From: Streptomyces sp. NBC_00461
GTDB taxonomy: Bacteria; Actinomycetota; Actinomycetes; Streptomycetales; Streptomycetaceae
Direction of reading: 5' to 3'
DNA: 64,000 nucleotides
Assembly (NCBI RefSeq): GCF_036013935.1
Contig: NZ_CP107902.1
Span: forward strand, 10,077,001-10,141,000
Part shown: piece after piece, positions 15,399-24,568 of the stretch
Layout of the letters: each line of letters begins with the position of its first letter
Position numbering within the stretch: position 1 is the first letter of the stretch
Notes under the pieces: generated by a model
The model's input: only the letters and a program-made list of their open reading frames with translations
What the model was told of the DNA's origin: nothing
The model's database searches: none
Translations under genes and position numbers: made by a program

Positions 15399-17995
15399 TC
15401 GAGCAGTATGTGTTGGATCTTCGAGAGGTTGACGAGACGCAGGTTGCCGTTGTTGGCGGCAAGGGCGCGCACCTGGGCGGGCTGACGCGGATCGACGGCA
15501 TCCGCGTGCCGGGTGGCTTTTGCGTGACGACAGACGCCTTCCGACGGGTCATGGCGCAGGCGCCGTCGATCGGGGATCTGCTCGATCAGCTGTCGCGTCT
15601 GAACCCGGACGACGGGGAGGCGATCCGCACGCTCAGCGCGCAGATTCGCCGGGCTGTCGAAGAAACGGTCATCCCGGGCGACGTCGCGGCGGCGATCACG
15701 GGCGCTCACGCCCGGTTCGGCGAGCAAGCCGCCTACGCCGTCCGATCCAGCGCGACGGCAGAGGACCTGCCGACGGCCTCCTTTGCCGGACAGCAGGACA
15801 CCTACCTGAACGTCGTGGGGCCGACGGCAGTTCTTCAGCACGTCAGCCGGTGCTGGGCCTCGCTGTTCACCGAGCGCGCCGTGACCTACCGCCAGCGGAA
15901 CGGCATCGACCACCGTACGGTCCTCATGGCTGTGGTCGTGCAGCGGATGGTCTTCCCGCATGCGGCCGGCGTCCTGTTCACGGCCGACCCCGTCACGGGC
16001 AACCGAACGGTCGCCACCGTGGACGCCGGCTTCGGCCTCGGCGAGGCCCTGGTCTCCGGCCTGGTGAACCCGGACGTCTTCCAGGTGCGACACGGCGAAG
16101 TCGTCGCGAAGACGATCGCCGCCAAACGGAGTGCCGTTCACGCCCTGCCGGCCGGTGGCACACAGACACTGGCCATCGACTCGCAGCAGCAGGAACAAGC
16201 GGCGCTGACGGATCCGCAGGCCGTTCAGCTCGTGCAGCTCGGGCGTCGGATCGAAGCGCACTTCGGCCGCCCGCAGGACATCGAGTGGTGCCTGGTCGAC
16301 GATGGCTTCCACATCGTCCAGAGCCGGCCGATCACGACGCTGTTCCCCGTCCCGGACATCGGCGACGAGGAGAACCACGTCTACGTCTCCGTTGGCCACG
16401 GGCAGATGATGACCGACGCCATGAAGCCCCTGGGGCTCTCCATGTGGCGGATGACGGCCATGGTGCCGATGCACGAGGCCGGCGGGAGGCTGTTCGTCGA
16501 CGTCACCCGGCGCCTGGCCTCGCCCGCGAGCCGCGCCGGCCTCCTGGACGTCATGGGGAAAGGCGATCCACTGACCAGGGACGCTCTGGAGACCGTCCTC
16601 GACAACGGCGATTTCGTCCCGTCGCTCCCGGACGCGGGTCCCGGCCGGCCGGCGGGCGGCGGCAGTGCGCCCGCCCCCATCGAGACCGATCCGGCCATCG
16701 TCACCAAGCTGATCGAGCGCAGCCAGGTGTCCATCGCCTCGCTGGAGCGCGACATCCGGACCAAGAGGGGACCGGCGCTGTTCGACTTCCTGCTGGAGGC
16801 CGTCGAGGAGCACAAGCGGGTCCTCAGTGATCCGCTGAGCATTCAGGCGATTATGGCGGGGATGGACGCCACATGGTGGCTCAACGACAAGCTGCAGGAG
16901 TGGCTGGGCGAGAAGAACGTGGCCGACACGCTCACGCTGTCCGCCCCCGACAACGTCACCTCGGAGATGGGACTGGCGCTGCTCGACGTCGCGGACGTGA
17001 TCCGCCCGTATCCGGAGGTAGTTGAGTTCCTGCAGGGCGTCCAGGACGAGGGCTTCCTGGACGAGCTGGCCAAGCTCGCGGGCGGGACCGAAGCGCGCGA
17101 CGCCATTCAGGCCTACCTCGACCGGTACGGCATGCGCTGCGTCGGCGAGATCGACATCACCCGACCACGATGGCGTGAGCGCCCCACCACACTCGTGCCC
17201 ATGATCCTCGACAACGTCAGGAACTTCGAACCGGGCGCCGCCGAGCGGCGCTTCGAGCAGGGGCGGCAAAAGGCGCAAGAGAAGGAACAGGACGTGCTGT
17301 CGCGCTTGCGGGCCCTGCCGGACGGGGACCAGAAAGCCGACGAGACCAAGCGGATGATCGACCGGGTGCGAACCTTCATCGGGTACCGGGAGTACCCGAA
17401 GTACGGCATCGTCAGCCGCTATTTCGTCTACAAGCAGGCCCTGCTGGAAGAGGCCGAGCGCCTCGTGCAGGCCCATGTGCTTCCTGAGAAGGAGGACATC
17501 TTCTACCTCACGTTCCAGGAACTCCGCGACGTCGTGCACTCGAACCAGGTGGACGGCCGGCTCATCCAGCAGCGCAAGGACGCGTTCCGGTCGTACCACG
17601 CGCTCACACCGCCCCGGGTGCTCACGTCGGATGGTGAGGCCGTCACCGGGGCGTACCGGCGCGACGACGTGCCGGCCGGCGCCCTGATCGGCCTACCGGT
17701 CTCCGCCGGGACCGTCGAGGGCAGGGCCCGCGTCATCCTTGACATGGCGGACGCCGATCTCGAAGCCGGCGACATCCTGGTCACGACCTTCACGGACCCC
17801 AGCTGGTCGCCGCTGTTCGTGGGAATCGCGGGCCTGGTGACGGAGGTGGGCGGCCTGATGACCCATGGCGCGGTGATCGCCCGTGAGTACGGCTTGCCGG
17901 CCGTCGTGGGGGTCGAGCAGGCCACCCGCCTGATCCGGGACGGGCAGCGGATCCGCGTGCACGGAACCGGCGGCTACGTCGAGATCCTGCCCTGA
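15395..17995 (+). CDS. rph: Rifampin phosphotransferase
   Basis: 866 aa, close to the usual 865-870. It inactivates rifamycins by transferring the beta-phosphate of ATP to the ansa-chain hydroxyl via a phosphohistidine. An N-terminal ATP-grasp-like domain (about 1-315; GGKGAHLGGL, YAVRSSATAEDLPTASFAGQ, TADPVTGNR), a long rifamycin-binding domain (about 325-755) and a C-terminal swivelling His domain are present, with catalytic His824 in GGLMTHGAVIAREYGLPA. ATG 15395 has GGGAGG 9 nt upstream. The RAE at 15098 predicts induction by rifamycins. The protein looks intact. Confidence 0.92.
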   Translation: MIEQYVLDLREVDETQVAVVGGKGAHLGGLTRIDGIRVPGGFCVTTDAFRRVMAQAPSIGDLLDQLSRLNPDDGEAIRTLSAQIRRAVEETVIPGDVAAAITGAHARFGEQAAYAVRSSATAEDLPTASFAGQQDTYLNVVGPTAVLQHVSRCWASLFTERAVTYRQRNGIDHRTVLMAVVVQRMVFPHAAGVLFTADPVTGNRTVATVDAGFGLGEALVSGLVNPDVFQVRHGEVVAKTIAAKRSAVHALPAGGTQTLAIDSQQQEQAALTDPQAVQLVQLGRRIEAHFGRPQDIEWCLVDDGFHIVQSRPITTLFPVPDIGDEENHVYVSVGHGQMMTDAMKPLGLSMWRMTAMVPMHEAGGRLFVDVTRRLASPASRAGLLDVMGKGDPLTRDALETVLDNGDFVPSLPDAGPGRPAGGGSAPAPIETDPAIVTKLIERSQVSIASLERDIRTKRGPALFDFLLEAVEEHKRVLSDPLSIQAIMAGMDATWWLNDKLQEWLGEKNVADTLTLSAPDNVTSEMGLALLDVADVIRPYPEVVEFLQGVQDEGFLDELAKLAGGTEARDAIQAYLDRYGMRCVGEIDITRPRWRERPTTLVPMILDNVRNFEPGAAERRFEQGRQKAQEKEQDVLSRLRALPDGDQKADETKRMIDRVRTFIGYREYPKYGIVSRYFVYKQALLEEAERLVQAHVLPEKEDIFYLTFQELRDVVHSNQVDGRLIQQRKDAFRSYHALTPPRVLTSDGEAVTGAYRRDDVPAGALIGLPVSAGTVEGRARVILDMADADLEAGDILVTTFTDPSWSPLFVGIAGLVTEVGGLMTHGAVIAREYGLPAVVGVEQATRLIRDGQRIRVHGTGGYVEILP

Positions 17996-18012
17996 CCGAC
18001 CGCGCGAACAGA

Positions 18013-18058
18013 GTCATCCAGTCCGGACAACAAGAGCAACCTGTCCGGGCTGGATGAC
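18013..18058. terminator. Bidirectional stem-loop between rph and the small membrane protein gene
   Basis: A 17-nt arm (18013-18029) pairs with 18042-18058; the only irregular position is a T/G wobble, and the loop is 12 nt. It lies 18 nt after the rph stop and serves the convergent gene ending at 18115 as well. Confidence 0.75.
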
Positions 18059-18114
18059 CTGACCAGATCGGCGCGGGCCATCCGGTCGGCGCGGTGGCCG
18101 ACCAGATACCGGCC

Positions 18115-18270
18115 TCACCAATAGTGTCGACGCCCGGCGACGGCGTGACCCATGGAACCCATGACCCACAGAAGCGCGCCGATCACCAGAAGAATGACCC
18201 CTATGGTCCACAGGATCGAAACGCCGGTGAGAAAGCCGACGACTAGAAGGATTACACCGAGAGCGATCAT
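18115..18270 (-). CDS. Small two-helix membrane protein (DUF6131-like)
   Basis: 51 aa. It consists of two close transmembrane helices (IALGVILLVVGFLTG and LWTIGVILLVIGALLWVMG) followed by a short polar tail (GRRHYW). The sequence resembles small conserved actinobacterial membrane proteins annotated DUF6131. The ATG at 18270 has GGAGG 5 nt upstream. Convergent with rph. Function unknown. Confidence 0.72.
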   Translation of the reverse strand: MIALGVILLVVGFLTGVSILWTIGVILLVIGALLWVMGSMGHAVAGRRHYW

Positions 18271-18458
18271 TGTGGCCTCCAACAGCTGGGACTGCTCGTG
18301 GCGTTCGGGTACCCGCAAAACGGTGTTCAACTACCGAAACGTCGGGCTCCCAGGAGGGGGCCATCGCAGCCTTGCCGCCGTCGCTGGTCGATCATGGATC
18401 CTGAGGGCTGCTCGGCAGGTCTGCGCCAGGCAGGGCGTTCAAAGGGCCGAAAACATCA

Positions 18459-19094
18459 TCAGGTCCGCCGGTTCGACTTCCTCGGCGATGCCGTCACCCG
18501 GGCCGGATCGACCAGCCCGCGTGCGTGTGCCATCACCCCCGCCTGGAACCGGTCCGAGACTCCCAGGTCGTTGAACAGCCCGGTCGGATACCCCTGACAC
18601 GTGCGCTCCGCGATGCCCAGCCGTTTGGAGATCGCCGCCACGGTGAGGCCGTCACCGAGCAGTTGCAGAAGCAGGTGCTGAGTCCCGTTCCATGTCTCCG
18701 TCTGGTCGGGTGCCTTCGCGGTGGTGAACAGAGACGCACCTTCCCAGGCGCGGCTGAACACCTCGTACAGGTAGCTGACGATCGAGGGTTCCTGCACGAT
18801 CACGGCTGAGGCGTCGCTGGACCGATGGGTGAGCAACGCGGTGCGGCGGTCCACAATGATCATGCGAGGCGGCAGGGTGGTCGCCGTGCGGATCTCCGCG
18901 TCGGCGCGCATGGCCTTCGTCGCGTATTCGATCGTAGGGCCGTCGAACCGTGACGCGTGCTGGTACAGGGAATACAGGCGAACGCCTCGTTCCAGCATCG
19001 CGATGTCCCTGGGGAGTGCGTCGTCGAGAACCTCCGGCGGACCGGGGCCGCCCGGCTGGCACGCGGCGACCTCCTCTCCGCATTCGCCGATCAT
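18459..19094 (-). CDS. LuxR-type HTH protein, start uncertain, possibly decayed
   Basis: From ATG 19094 the frame encodes 211 aa with a sensor-like middle (IRTATTLPPRMIIVDRRTALL, where phospholipase-D-like LuxR proteins of Streptomyces have a similar segment) and a C-terminal GerE/LuxR HTH (LLQLLGDGLTVAAISKRLGI, then LFNDLGVSDRFQAGV). The same frame stays open upstream to about 19414 and encodes family-like sequence (LEWDLLREQAALERRRQDIT), but contains no ATG, GTG or TTG there. The true N-terminus is therefore either lost, frameshifted or started at a rare codon. The recognition helix region (ERTCQGYPTG) is also atypical. Confidence 0.6.
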   Translation of the reverse strand: MIGECGEEVAACQPGGPGPPEVLDDALPRDIAMLERGVRLYSLYQHASRFDGPTIEYATKAMRADAEIRTATTLPPRMIIVDRRTALLTHRSSDASAVIVQEPSIVSYLYEVFSRAWEGASLFTTAKAPDQTETWNGTQHLLLQLLGDGLTVAAISKRLGIAERTCQGYPTGLFNDLGVSDRFQAGVMAHARGLVDPARVTASPRKSNRRT

Positions 19095-19476
19095 GCGCTC
19101 CAGGAGGGCACGAACGGCCGCGCCGGACCGGACGACCTGGATGCCGCACTCGCTGTAGGAGAGATGGGCCTCGTGGTAGGTCCCTGCCAGATCGTTGAAC
19201 GTACCTCTGAGGGCCGTGATGTCCTGACGCCGTCTTTCGAGAGCGGCCTGTTCCCGCAGTAGATCCCACTCCAGCGGCCGGACCGGCTTTTCGCTGGCGC
19301 TTCTCGGGTTCGCGACGACGAAGGTGTTCGTGGCCTTGCACGCGTCCGTCGTCCACGATTTGGGCCGGGACGCCAGCGCTGTCCGGGGGTGGCGAGCGAG
19401 TGAGCTCTTTCAGCCGGGCCACTGATCAGGTGACGGGATCGGTGTCCCTGCCGCAGCGCTGGTCGAGTGAGTCACC

Positions 19477-19760
19477 ATGCTCATCGTCACCCGAGAGGGC
19501 GACCGACGGTGCAAACTCCCGCCGCATCAGCGTCCCCTGGTCGGCCTGGTGTACCTACGGCGGCACGACACCGTCGCCCAACTCGCGGCCGACTTCGGCA
19601 ATTCTGTAGGACCGCCCGCGCCCCCACCGGGTTGGTCACCACCTGCATGCCCGGCCGCGCCCACGACCCGACCACCGTTGCATCCACCGGATCATCCGGA
19701 TCTGCGAATGCCCACGGAACTGGCCCGTGGGTGACAACACCTCTCAGACTCCCGCGTTTC
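19477..19760 (+). pseudogene. Remnant of an IS5-family (DDE_4) transposase gene
   Basis: The frame from 19477 encodes [21 protein letters not shown], the N-terminal HTH of a common Streptomyces IS5-type transposase. About 120 nt later a second frame carries [11 protein letters not shown] and GPWVTT, matching the later PGRAHDLTAAR and GPWVTTG motifs. The catalytic middle is missing, so this is an internally deleted copy. Confidence 0.6.
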
Positions 19761-19903
19761 CGCGGCCGATGACGTTTCGACCCTACGGGTGGCCTGTGGT
19801 GCTCACGGGCCGACTGGGGATCGTGCACCGGTCGGCCCGAGCCCGGCGTACACCGTGCTGTCGGAATGTGTTTGCCATCGACGCGAGCGGCAACGCGAAG
19901 TCC

Positions 19904-20332
19904 ATGAATCAATCGAACAGCGGCACGAATCAAGATTCCGTATCCAAGCGGAGTGCATCCTCCAAGGCCCGGCGGGCCACAGCGAAGGCCACTGCTCCCG
20001 CATCGCAGGCGGCAGACAAGGCAGCCGAGAAGTCCGACGACGTGACGTCAGCAGCAGTGGACACGGCCGAGCGTACGGCCGGGACGACCAACGCCGTCGT
20101 GCACAGCGCGGCCGAGCATGTCCAAGCCGGCCGCCAGGCCGTCATCGCCGCCTCGGGACAGGCCGTGGCCTTCGCCAAGACGGCATGGACGTTGATCGCC
20201 AACCGAAAGGTTCTCGCCGTCGGCGTGGGAGCGGGCGTGTCGGCTTTGGGTGCCACGTCATATCTGGCGGGCCGCCGTGCGGGCCGCCGTACCCACGGCC
20301 CGATCACCCGTCTGACCGGCGGTCGGATCTGA
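19904..20332 (+). CDS. Ala/Lys-rich protein with a C-terminal membrane helix
   Basis: 142 aa from ATG 19904. The N-terminal half is low-complexity, rich in Ala, Ser, Lys and Thr (SKARRATAKATAPASQAADK) and probably helical or disordered. Residues about 100-128 contain a hydrophobic helix (VLAVGVGAGVSALGATSYLAG), followed by a basic tail (RRAGRRTHGP). The layout suggests a tail-anchored, DNA- or envelope-associated protein. Codon bias supports coding; the longer frame to 19727 runs through IS debris. Family not recognised. Confidence 0.55.
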   Translation: MNQSNSGTNQDSVSKRSASSKARRATAKATAPASQAADKAAEKSDDVTSAAVDTAERTAGTTNAVVHSAAEHVQAGRQAVIAASGQAVAFAKTAWTLIANRKVLAVGVGAGVSALGATSYLAGRRAGRRTHGPITRLTGGRI

Positions 20333-20341
20333 GGTGAGGCG

Positions 20342-20365
20342 GACCCCGCCACCCGCGGCGGGGTC
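20342..20365 (+). terminator. GC-rich stem-loop
   Basis: GACCCCGCC (20342-20350) and GGCGGGGTC (20357-20365) pair perfectly over 9 bp with a 6-nt loop, 10 nt after the preceding stop. Confidence 0.6.
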
Positions 20366-20805
20366 GCCGGCCGGCACCACAACTCGCGTGACCGACGCCC
20401 GACATCGGGAGACCACCACCGCCTACCCAAAACTCCGCCACCAGAGCAGCGCCGTCGAGTGGGAGAGCACGGCCCGCCACGCCATACGTGCCCAACGCGC
20501 CGTTATCCCGAATCCCACGCCTACTGGCCGAACGCGACACCGAACGCGGCCCCCACCTCACCGCACGTGGACGTGCCTGGGACAGGGCTCACCCTCCGAC
20601 CGCGTCCGCGTCCGCGTTCGCGTTCGCAGGTACCGACCTACCGACCCGCTGTGTGTCTGTGCCGCGGCAGCGGTGCAGGCGGAGTGATCAGCCGCACAAC
20701 GTCAGGCCGTCACCTGTGCTACCGTCATGCGTTTGCGCGCTCGCGGCGGGCCGGTGACTCTGCCGTGCTCTTTCCATTGTTGTGTTTCGTCGGCTGCTCA
20801 TTCCT
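20366..20805. other. Intergenic region with no recognised gene
   Basis: 440 bp between the Ala/Lys-rich protein gene and the helicase leader. It contains a short repetitive GCGTTCGC/CGCGTCCG tract near 20600-20630 but no supported reading frame. The promoter for the helicase mRNA is expected near its right end. Confidence 0.5.
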
Positions 20806-20844
20806 ACCGAGCCTTCCTCGGTACGTTCCCCATGCGGAAGGCTC
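20806..20844 (+). promoter_or_regulatory. Alternative hairpins covering the helicase ribosome binding site
   Basis: Two stems compete. ACCGAG (20806-20811) pairs with CTCGGT (20817-20822) in a small 6-bp hairpin. GAGCCTTCC (20809-20817) pairs perfectly with GGAAGGCTC (20836-20844), which contains the Shine-Dalgarno sequence 4 nt before the ATG at 20848. Because both use 20809-20817, forming the small hairpin would free the ribosome binding site and forming the 9-bp stem would hide it. This is the layout of an RNA thermometer or translational switch; the function is inferred. Confidence 0.5.
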
Positions 20845-20847
20845 TTC

Positions 20848-22263
20848 ATGACCCACCCCGACTGCCCCAGCACCTCGCACGGTGACCTCGCCCAGCCGGT
20901 GACCACTGTCCCAACGGTGCCTGAGGCAGACTCCTTCGCTGACCTGGACCTGCCGGCCGAGGTGCTGCGTACTCTCACCGAACTCGGTGTGCACGAGCCC
21001 TTCCCGATCCAAGCGGCCACGCTGCCCAACGCCCTCGCGGGACGCGATGTCCTGGGGCGCGGGCGCACCGGGTCGGGCAAGACGCTCGCCTTCGGCCTGC
21101 CGCTGCTCACACGAATGGCCGGGCGGCGCGCGGAACCGAAGCAGCCCCTCGCTCTGATCCTGGTGCCCACCCGGGAGCTGGCCCAACAGGTCACCGAGGC
21201 GCTCTCGCCCTACGCCGACGCGTTGCGCCTACGGATGGCCACAGTCGTCGGCGGCATGTCGATCGGCCGGCAAACGGCTGCTCTGCGCGACGGAGCCGAG
21301 GTCGTCGTCGCCACCCCGGGCCGTCTGCACGACCTGATCGAGCGCGGTGCCTGCCGCCTGGGACGAGTACGGATCACGGTCCTGGACGAGGCCGACCAGA
21401 TGTGCGACATGGGCTTCCTGCCGCAAGTGACCGAGGCGCTCGACCAGGTGCACCCCGACGGTCAGCGGATGCTGTTCTCGGCCACCCTGGACCGCGACGT
21501 CGACGACCTGGTCGACCGCTACCTCCACGACCCCGTCGTCCACTCGGTCGACCCGTCCGCGGGCGCGGTCTCGACGATGGACCACCATGTTCTGGTCGTG
21601 CATGGCCCCGACCGGTACGCCGTCACCACAGAGATCGCCGCCCGCGACGGCCGCGTACTGCTGTTCATGGACACCAAGCACGCCGTCGACCAGCTGACCA
21701 AGCACCTGCGGGCCAGCGGAGTGCACGCCGCGGCCCTGCACAGCGGCAAGTCCCAGCCGCAGCGCACACGGACCCTGACGCAGTTCAAGAATGGGCAGAT
21801 CACCGTCCTGGTGGCCACCAATGTCGCGGCCCGTGGCCTGCATGTCGACGATCTCGACCTCGTCGTCAACGTCGACCCGCCCACCGACCCCAAGGACTAT
21901 CTGCACCGCGCGGGCCGCACCGCCCGGGCCGGTGAGTCCGGCAGCGTCGTCACACTGGTGCTATCGGGCCAGCGCCGCGAGATGAGCGATCTGATGGCCG
22001 GAGCCGGCATCAAGCCGACCATCACCAAGGTGCGCTCGGGCGAGGCGGAACTGAGCCGGATCACCGGCGCCAAGCCCCCTTCCGGCACCCCGCTCGACGG
22101 CGGGCCGGCCACGCCCCGGCCGAAAAACACCAACGCACCCTTCCGCGGCATGGGCACCAGCAAGGACACCGCCCGCGCCGCCGGCGGCAAGTCGCGGAGG
22201 GCCGGCGAGGCCCGCAAGCTCGCCGAGGCCCGAAAGGCAGCCGCAGTGCGTCGCGGCGGCTGA
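20848..22263 (+). CDS. DEAD-box RNA helicase
   Basis: 471 aa. All core motifs are visible: Q-motif (EPFPIQAATLP), Walker A (GRTGSGKT), VPTRELAQQ, GG, TPGR, DEAD (VLDEADQM), SAT, then in domain 2 LLFMDTKH, TNVAARGLHV and HRAGRTAR. The C-terminal 100 residues are a basic, Pro/Gly-rich tail with an Ala/Arg/Lys end (RKLAEARKAAAVRRG), probably RNA-binding. ATG 20848 is the start because it is preceded by GGAAGG; the frame to 20782 runs through the leader hairpins. Probably a cold-shock or ribosome/mRNA-remodelling helicase. Confidence 0.9.
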   Translation: MTHPDCPSTSHGDLAQPVTTVPTVPEADSFADLDLPAEVLRTLTELGVHEPFPIQAATLPNALAGRDVLGRGRTGSGKTLAFGLPLLTRMAGRRAEPKQPLALILVPTRELAQQVTEALSPYADALRLRMATVVGGMSIGRQTAALRDGAEVVVATPGRLHDLIERGACRLGRVRITVLDEADQMCDMGFLPQVTEALDQVHPDGQRMLFSATLDRDVDDLVDRYLHDPVVHSVDPSAGAVSTMDHHVLVVHGPDRYAVTTEIAARDGRVLLFMDTKHAVDQLTKHLRASGVHAAALHSGKSQPQRTRTLTQFKNGQITVLVATNVAARGLHVDDLDLVVNVDPPTDPKDYLHRAGRTARAGESGSVVTLVLSGQRREMSDLMAGAGIKPTITKVRSGEAELSRITGAKPPSGTPLDGGPATPRPKNTNAPFRGMGTSKDTARAAGGKSRRAGEARKLAEARKAAAVRRGG

Positions 22264-22327
22264 GAGCCGAGGCCTCTTGACCACAGATGGCGCCGAGCCT
22301 CTTTCGGCATCGGAGGACGTTCCCTGG

Positions 22328-22641
22328 CTGTTCCCAGGAGTGAGGCATCCGCTTCACCCACATGCGTGATGACGTAATTGCGGTCCGCGTCCCGCAGCCG
22401 GTCGGCGTCCGACACTGATCCGTTGAGCAGCCGCTGCATCCAGTCCGCGGTCACATGTCCGGCACGCTCCGACAGCGTCCAGCTGTTCCTCTTCGGCAGC
22501 TCAGCCAGCAGTCCCTCGTTGAACCGCGCGAACACCACCCCGAGGCTCGGGCCGGTTGAACAAGAATCCCAACGAACCGGTCAGCGCGGACAGTTCGGCA
22601 TCCCACTCGGGTATCTGCTCAGCCGTCACACCCAACACCAT
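22328..22641 (-). pseudogene. 5' fragment of an IS701-family transposase gene
   Basis: From ATG 22641 one frame reads EQIPEWDAELSALTGSLGFLFNRPEPRG. After a one-base shift near 22537 the next reads VFARFNEGLLAELPKRNSWTLSERAGH and DRNYVITHVGEADASLLGT. These are the N-terminal motifs of IS701 DDE transposases (PKRNSW.LAE..G). Similarity ends near 22328 before the catalytic domain. Confidence 0.7.
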
Positions 22642-22670
22642 GCCCGGTCAACGACACCACACGAGCTCCG

Positions 22671-23261
22671 TCACGGATCTCCGGCTGTAGTACGTGGGCC
22701 TCGGCTGACGTAGGCGGCGGTTCCGGCGGCGGTGAGTACCGCTGCGACCACGGCCGCGGGTCGGCTGTCGGCGGCCTGTGTCTGCCAGGTCAGCGCCTCC
22801 CCCGCGGTGCCCATGCCCGGGAACACCGCCGCGCCGAGCGTCCACCCGAGAGGCAGGAACCACGAGCGAGCGGTGCCGACCGTGGCCGTCCCCAAGGCGG
22901 TCAGGCCCAGCAGGCCGGCCGCGTCGCGGACGACACATCCGAACGGCCCGAACCGCGTGCCGGTGAGCAGTGTGGCCAGCAGCAGCATGAGTACGCATCC
23001 CAGGGCCGTGGCCAGGTGGGACATCCGCAGCCCTCCCCACGGCCTCGCCGCCGTGCGGTCCAGGGTGTCGTCGGGGCCTCCGAGCGTGGTGGTGGCGACG
23101 GCTACCAGGAGCAGGACCGTCAGGGCGAGTACGGTGCTGCTCACCTCGCCCTCAACGCTGAAGGCCGTCGCCAGCAGCCACGCGATGGCAGTGCCCGCGA
23201 CGGCCGCGCCGAGCGCCGCCGGCACCTGGCGCGAGCGGACGTAGAGCGTCAGGCCTGTCAT
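22671..23261 (-). CDS. Membrane protein of the sigma/ABC operon
   Basis: 196 aa with five or six predicted helices (for example VPAALGAAVAGTAIAWLLATA, VLALTVLLLVAVATTTLGG, ALGCVLMLLLATLLTG, FLPLGWTLGAAVFPGMG). Its ATG at 23261 overlaps the stop of the upstream permease-like gene (ATGA), so the two are translationally coupled. It is likely a second membrane subunit of the ABC transporter encoded at 24565-25359, but no permease signature is clear. Confidence 0.75.
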   Translation of the reverse strand: MTGLTLYVRSRQVPAALGAAVAGTAIAWLLATAFSVEGEVSSTVLALTVLLLVAVATTTLGGPDDTLDRTAARPWGGLRMSHLATALGCVLMLLLATLLTGTRFGPFGCVVRDAAGLLGLTALGTATVGTARSWFLPLGWTLGAAVFPGMGTAGEALTWQTQAADSRPAAVVAAVLTAAGTAAYVSRGPRTTAGDP

Positions 23262-24568
23262 CGGGCGCCTCCGCTCAGGAGGTCGGTGGTGTCCTGGCAC
23301 TTCTGGGCGGCCTGATGGACGGCGACAACCCGGGCTTCGGCCTCGGCTCGCGGCAGTGCCCGCAGCCCCTTCCAGAGCTTGACGGCGTCCGGGTCATGGA
23401 ACTCGAGGCCATCGGGACCGGCGGTCGGCTCCCGGTCGAGCAGCCAGTAGGCCGCAGCGGTGGCGACTGTGAAGTTCCGGTTGTCTCCGCAGCTGAGAGG
23501 GCTGGTGAACACTCCGGTGAGCATCGTCGGTTCGAGCCGTCCCGGGTGGGCGAGGCGACCGTGCTTGTCGACCGTGATACTCATCAGCGCGGTGTCGGCC
23601 CGCGACCTCGGTGACGTAGGAGGAGAGAACGTGGAGGTGTCCTCATGTGCCTCGACGATTGATGTCTTCGTCAGGAGTTCCAATGCGTGCCGGGCCTTGG
23701 GGGTCACCTCGGGCAGCAACCCTTCGTGCGCCCGGCTGACGCAGACCCGCGGGGCGTCGTCGGTGCACACCAGTTCCTGGGCGACCGGGTCGAGCGTCCC
23801 TTGGAGGTAGGCATCGCCGGTCGGCACCACCAGGGCCGTGACCGTGGCCCCGATGGCCAGTGGCAGCAGCGCGGCGAACGCGAACTTACTGTTTTGGACG
23901 GCGAAGAGCACGACGCAGGCCACCGCCACCGCGGCCATCCAGAGTGCCTGGGCGGCGCTGACTCCGCCGTCGACGGTGTCGTAGTCGCTGAACATGCTCA
24001 TCCCCATCGCCGGGGAGAACGCCGCCGTGAATCCGCCGTCCGGAAGGGCGTGGGGCGCGAGGAGCAGTAGCGCGAAGCCGATCGCGGCCAGCGCGGGTGC
24101 GGTGGCGAGCGCCGGCACCAGGCGTCCGACGGCCAACCCGAGCCAGACCGAGGCGATCATCGCGACCAGCCCGACGGCCACGACGGCAAACGCGGCCGGC
24201 GGCAGGTAGCGCGCCGTGTCGGCGATCCGTGGTGCCGCCGCGAGGAGCGTGACCAGGTAGGCGACGAGCACCGCCAGGGCCGTCGTGGCCAGGATCGGCA
24301 CCATGCGCTGCGGTCTCGGGCGGGGCACGGCGGCGAGCAGTTCGGCGACGTTCGCCCGGTGCTCGCGATAGGACTGCCAGGCGCCGGCGGCCATCGCAAG
24401 GGGCGAGAGAACCGCGAGGTATTCGCGCTGCGTCATGACCAGCGCCATCCACCCCGTGGACCAGCGCCCCGCGGTGGCGTGGAGGACGATCGTGCCGGCG
24501 ACGGCGATCAGGAGCGCGGCGCCGAGGGCGGCCGAGCGCCGGAGCTCGATGCCGAGGATACGGTTCAT
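23258..24568 (-). CDS. ABC-2-like permease with a large extracytoplasmic domain
   Basis: 436 aa. About six helices lie in the first 250 residues. A soluble domain of about 165 residues follows (from TGDAYLQGTLDP onward) with paired Cys (ELVCTDDAPRVCVS; SPLSCGDN; AQKCQDT) that could form disulfides outside the cell. ATG 24568 overlaps the stop of the ATPase gene. Position in the operon and topology indicate the transmembrane partner of the ATPase; substrate unknown. Confidence 0.78.
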   Translation of the reverse strand: MNRILGIELRRSAALGAALLIAVAGTIVLHATAGRWSTGWMALVMTQREYLAVLSPLAMAAGAWQSYREHRANVAELLAAVPRPRPQRMVPILATTALAVLVAYLVTLLAAAPRIADTARYLPPAAFAVVAVGLVAMIASVWLGLAVGRLVPALATAPALAAIGFALLLLAPHALPDGGFTAAFSPAMGMSMFSDYDTVDGGVSAAQALWMAAVAVACVVLFAVQNSKFAFAALLPLAIGATVTALVVPTGDAYLQGTLDPVAQELVCTDDAPRVCVSRAHEGLLPEVTPKARHALELLTKTSIVEAHEDTSTFSPPTSPRSRADTALMSITVDKHGRLAHPGRLEPTMLTGVFTSPLSCGDNRNFTVATAAAYWLLDREPTAGPDGLEFHDPDAVKLWKGLRALPRAEAEARVVAVHQAAQKCQDTTDLLSGGAR

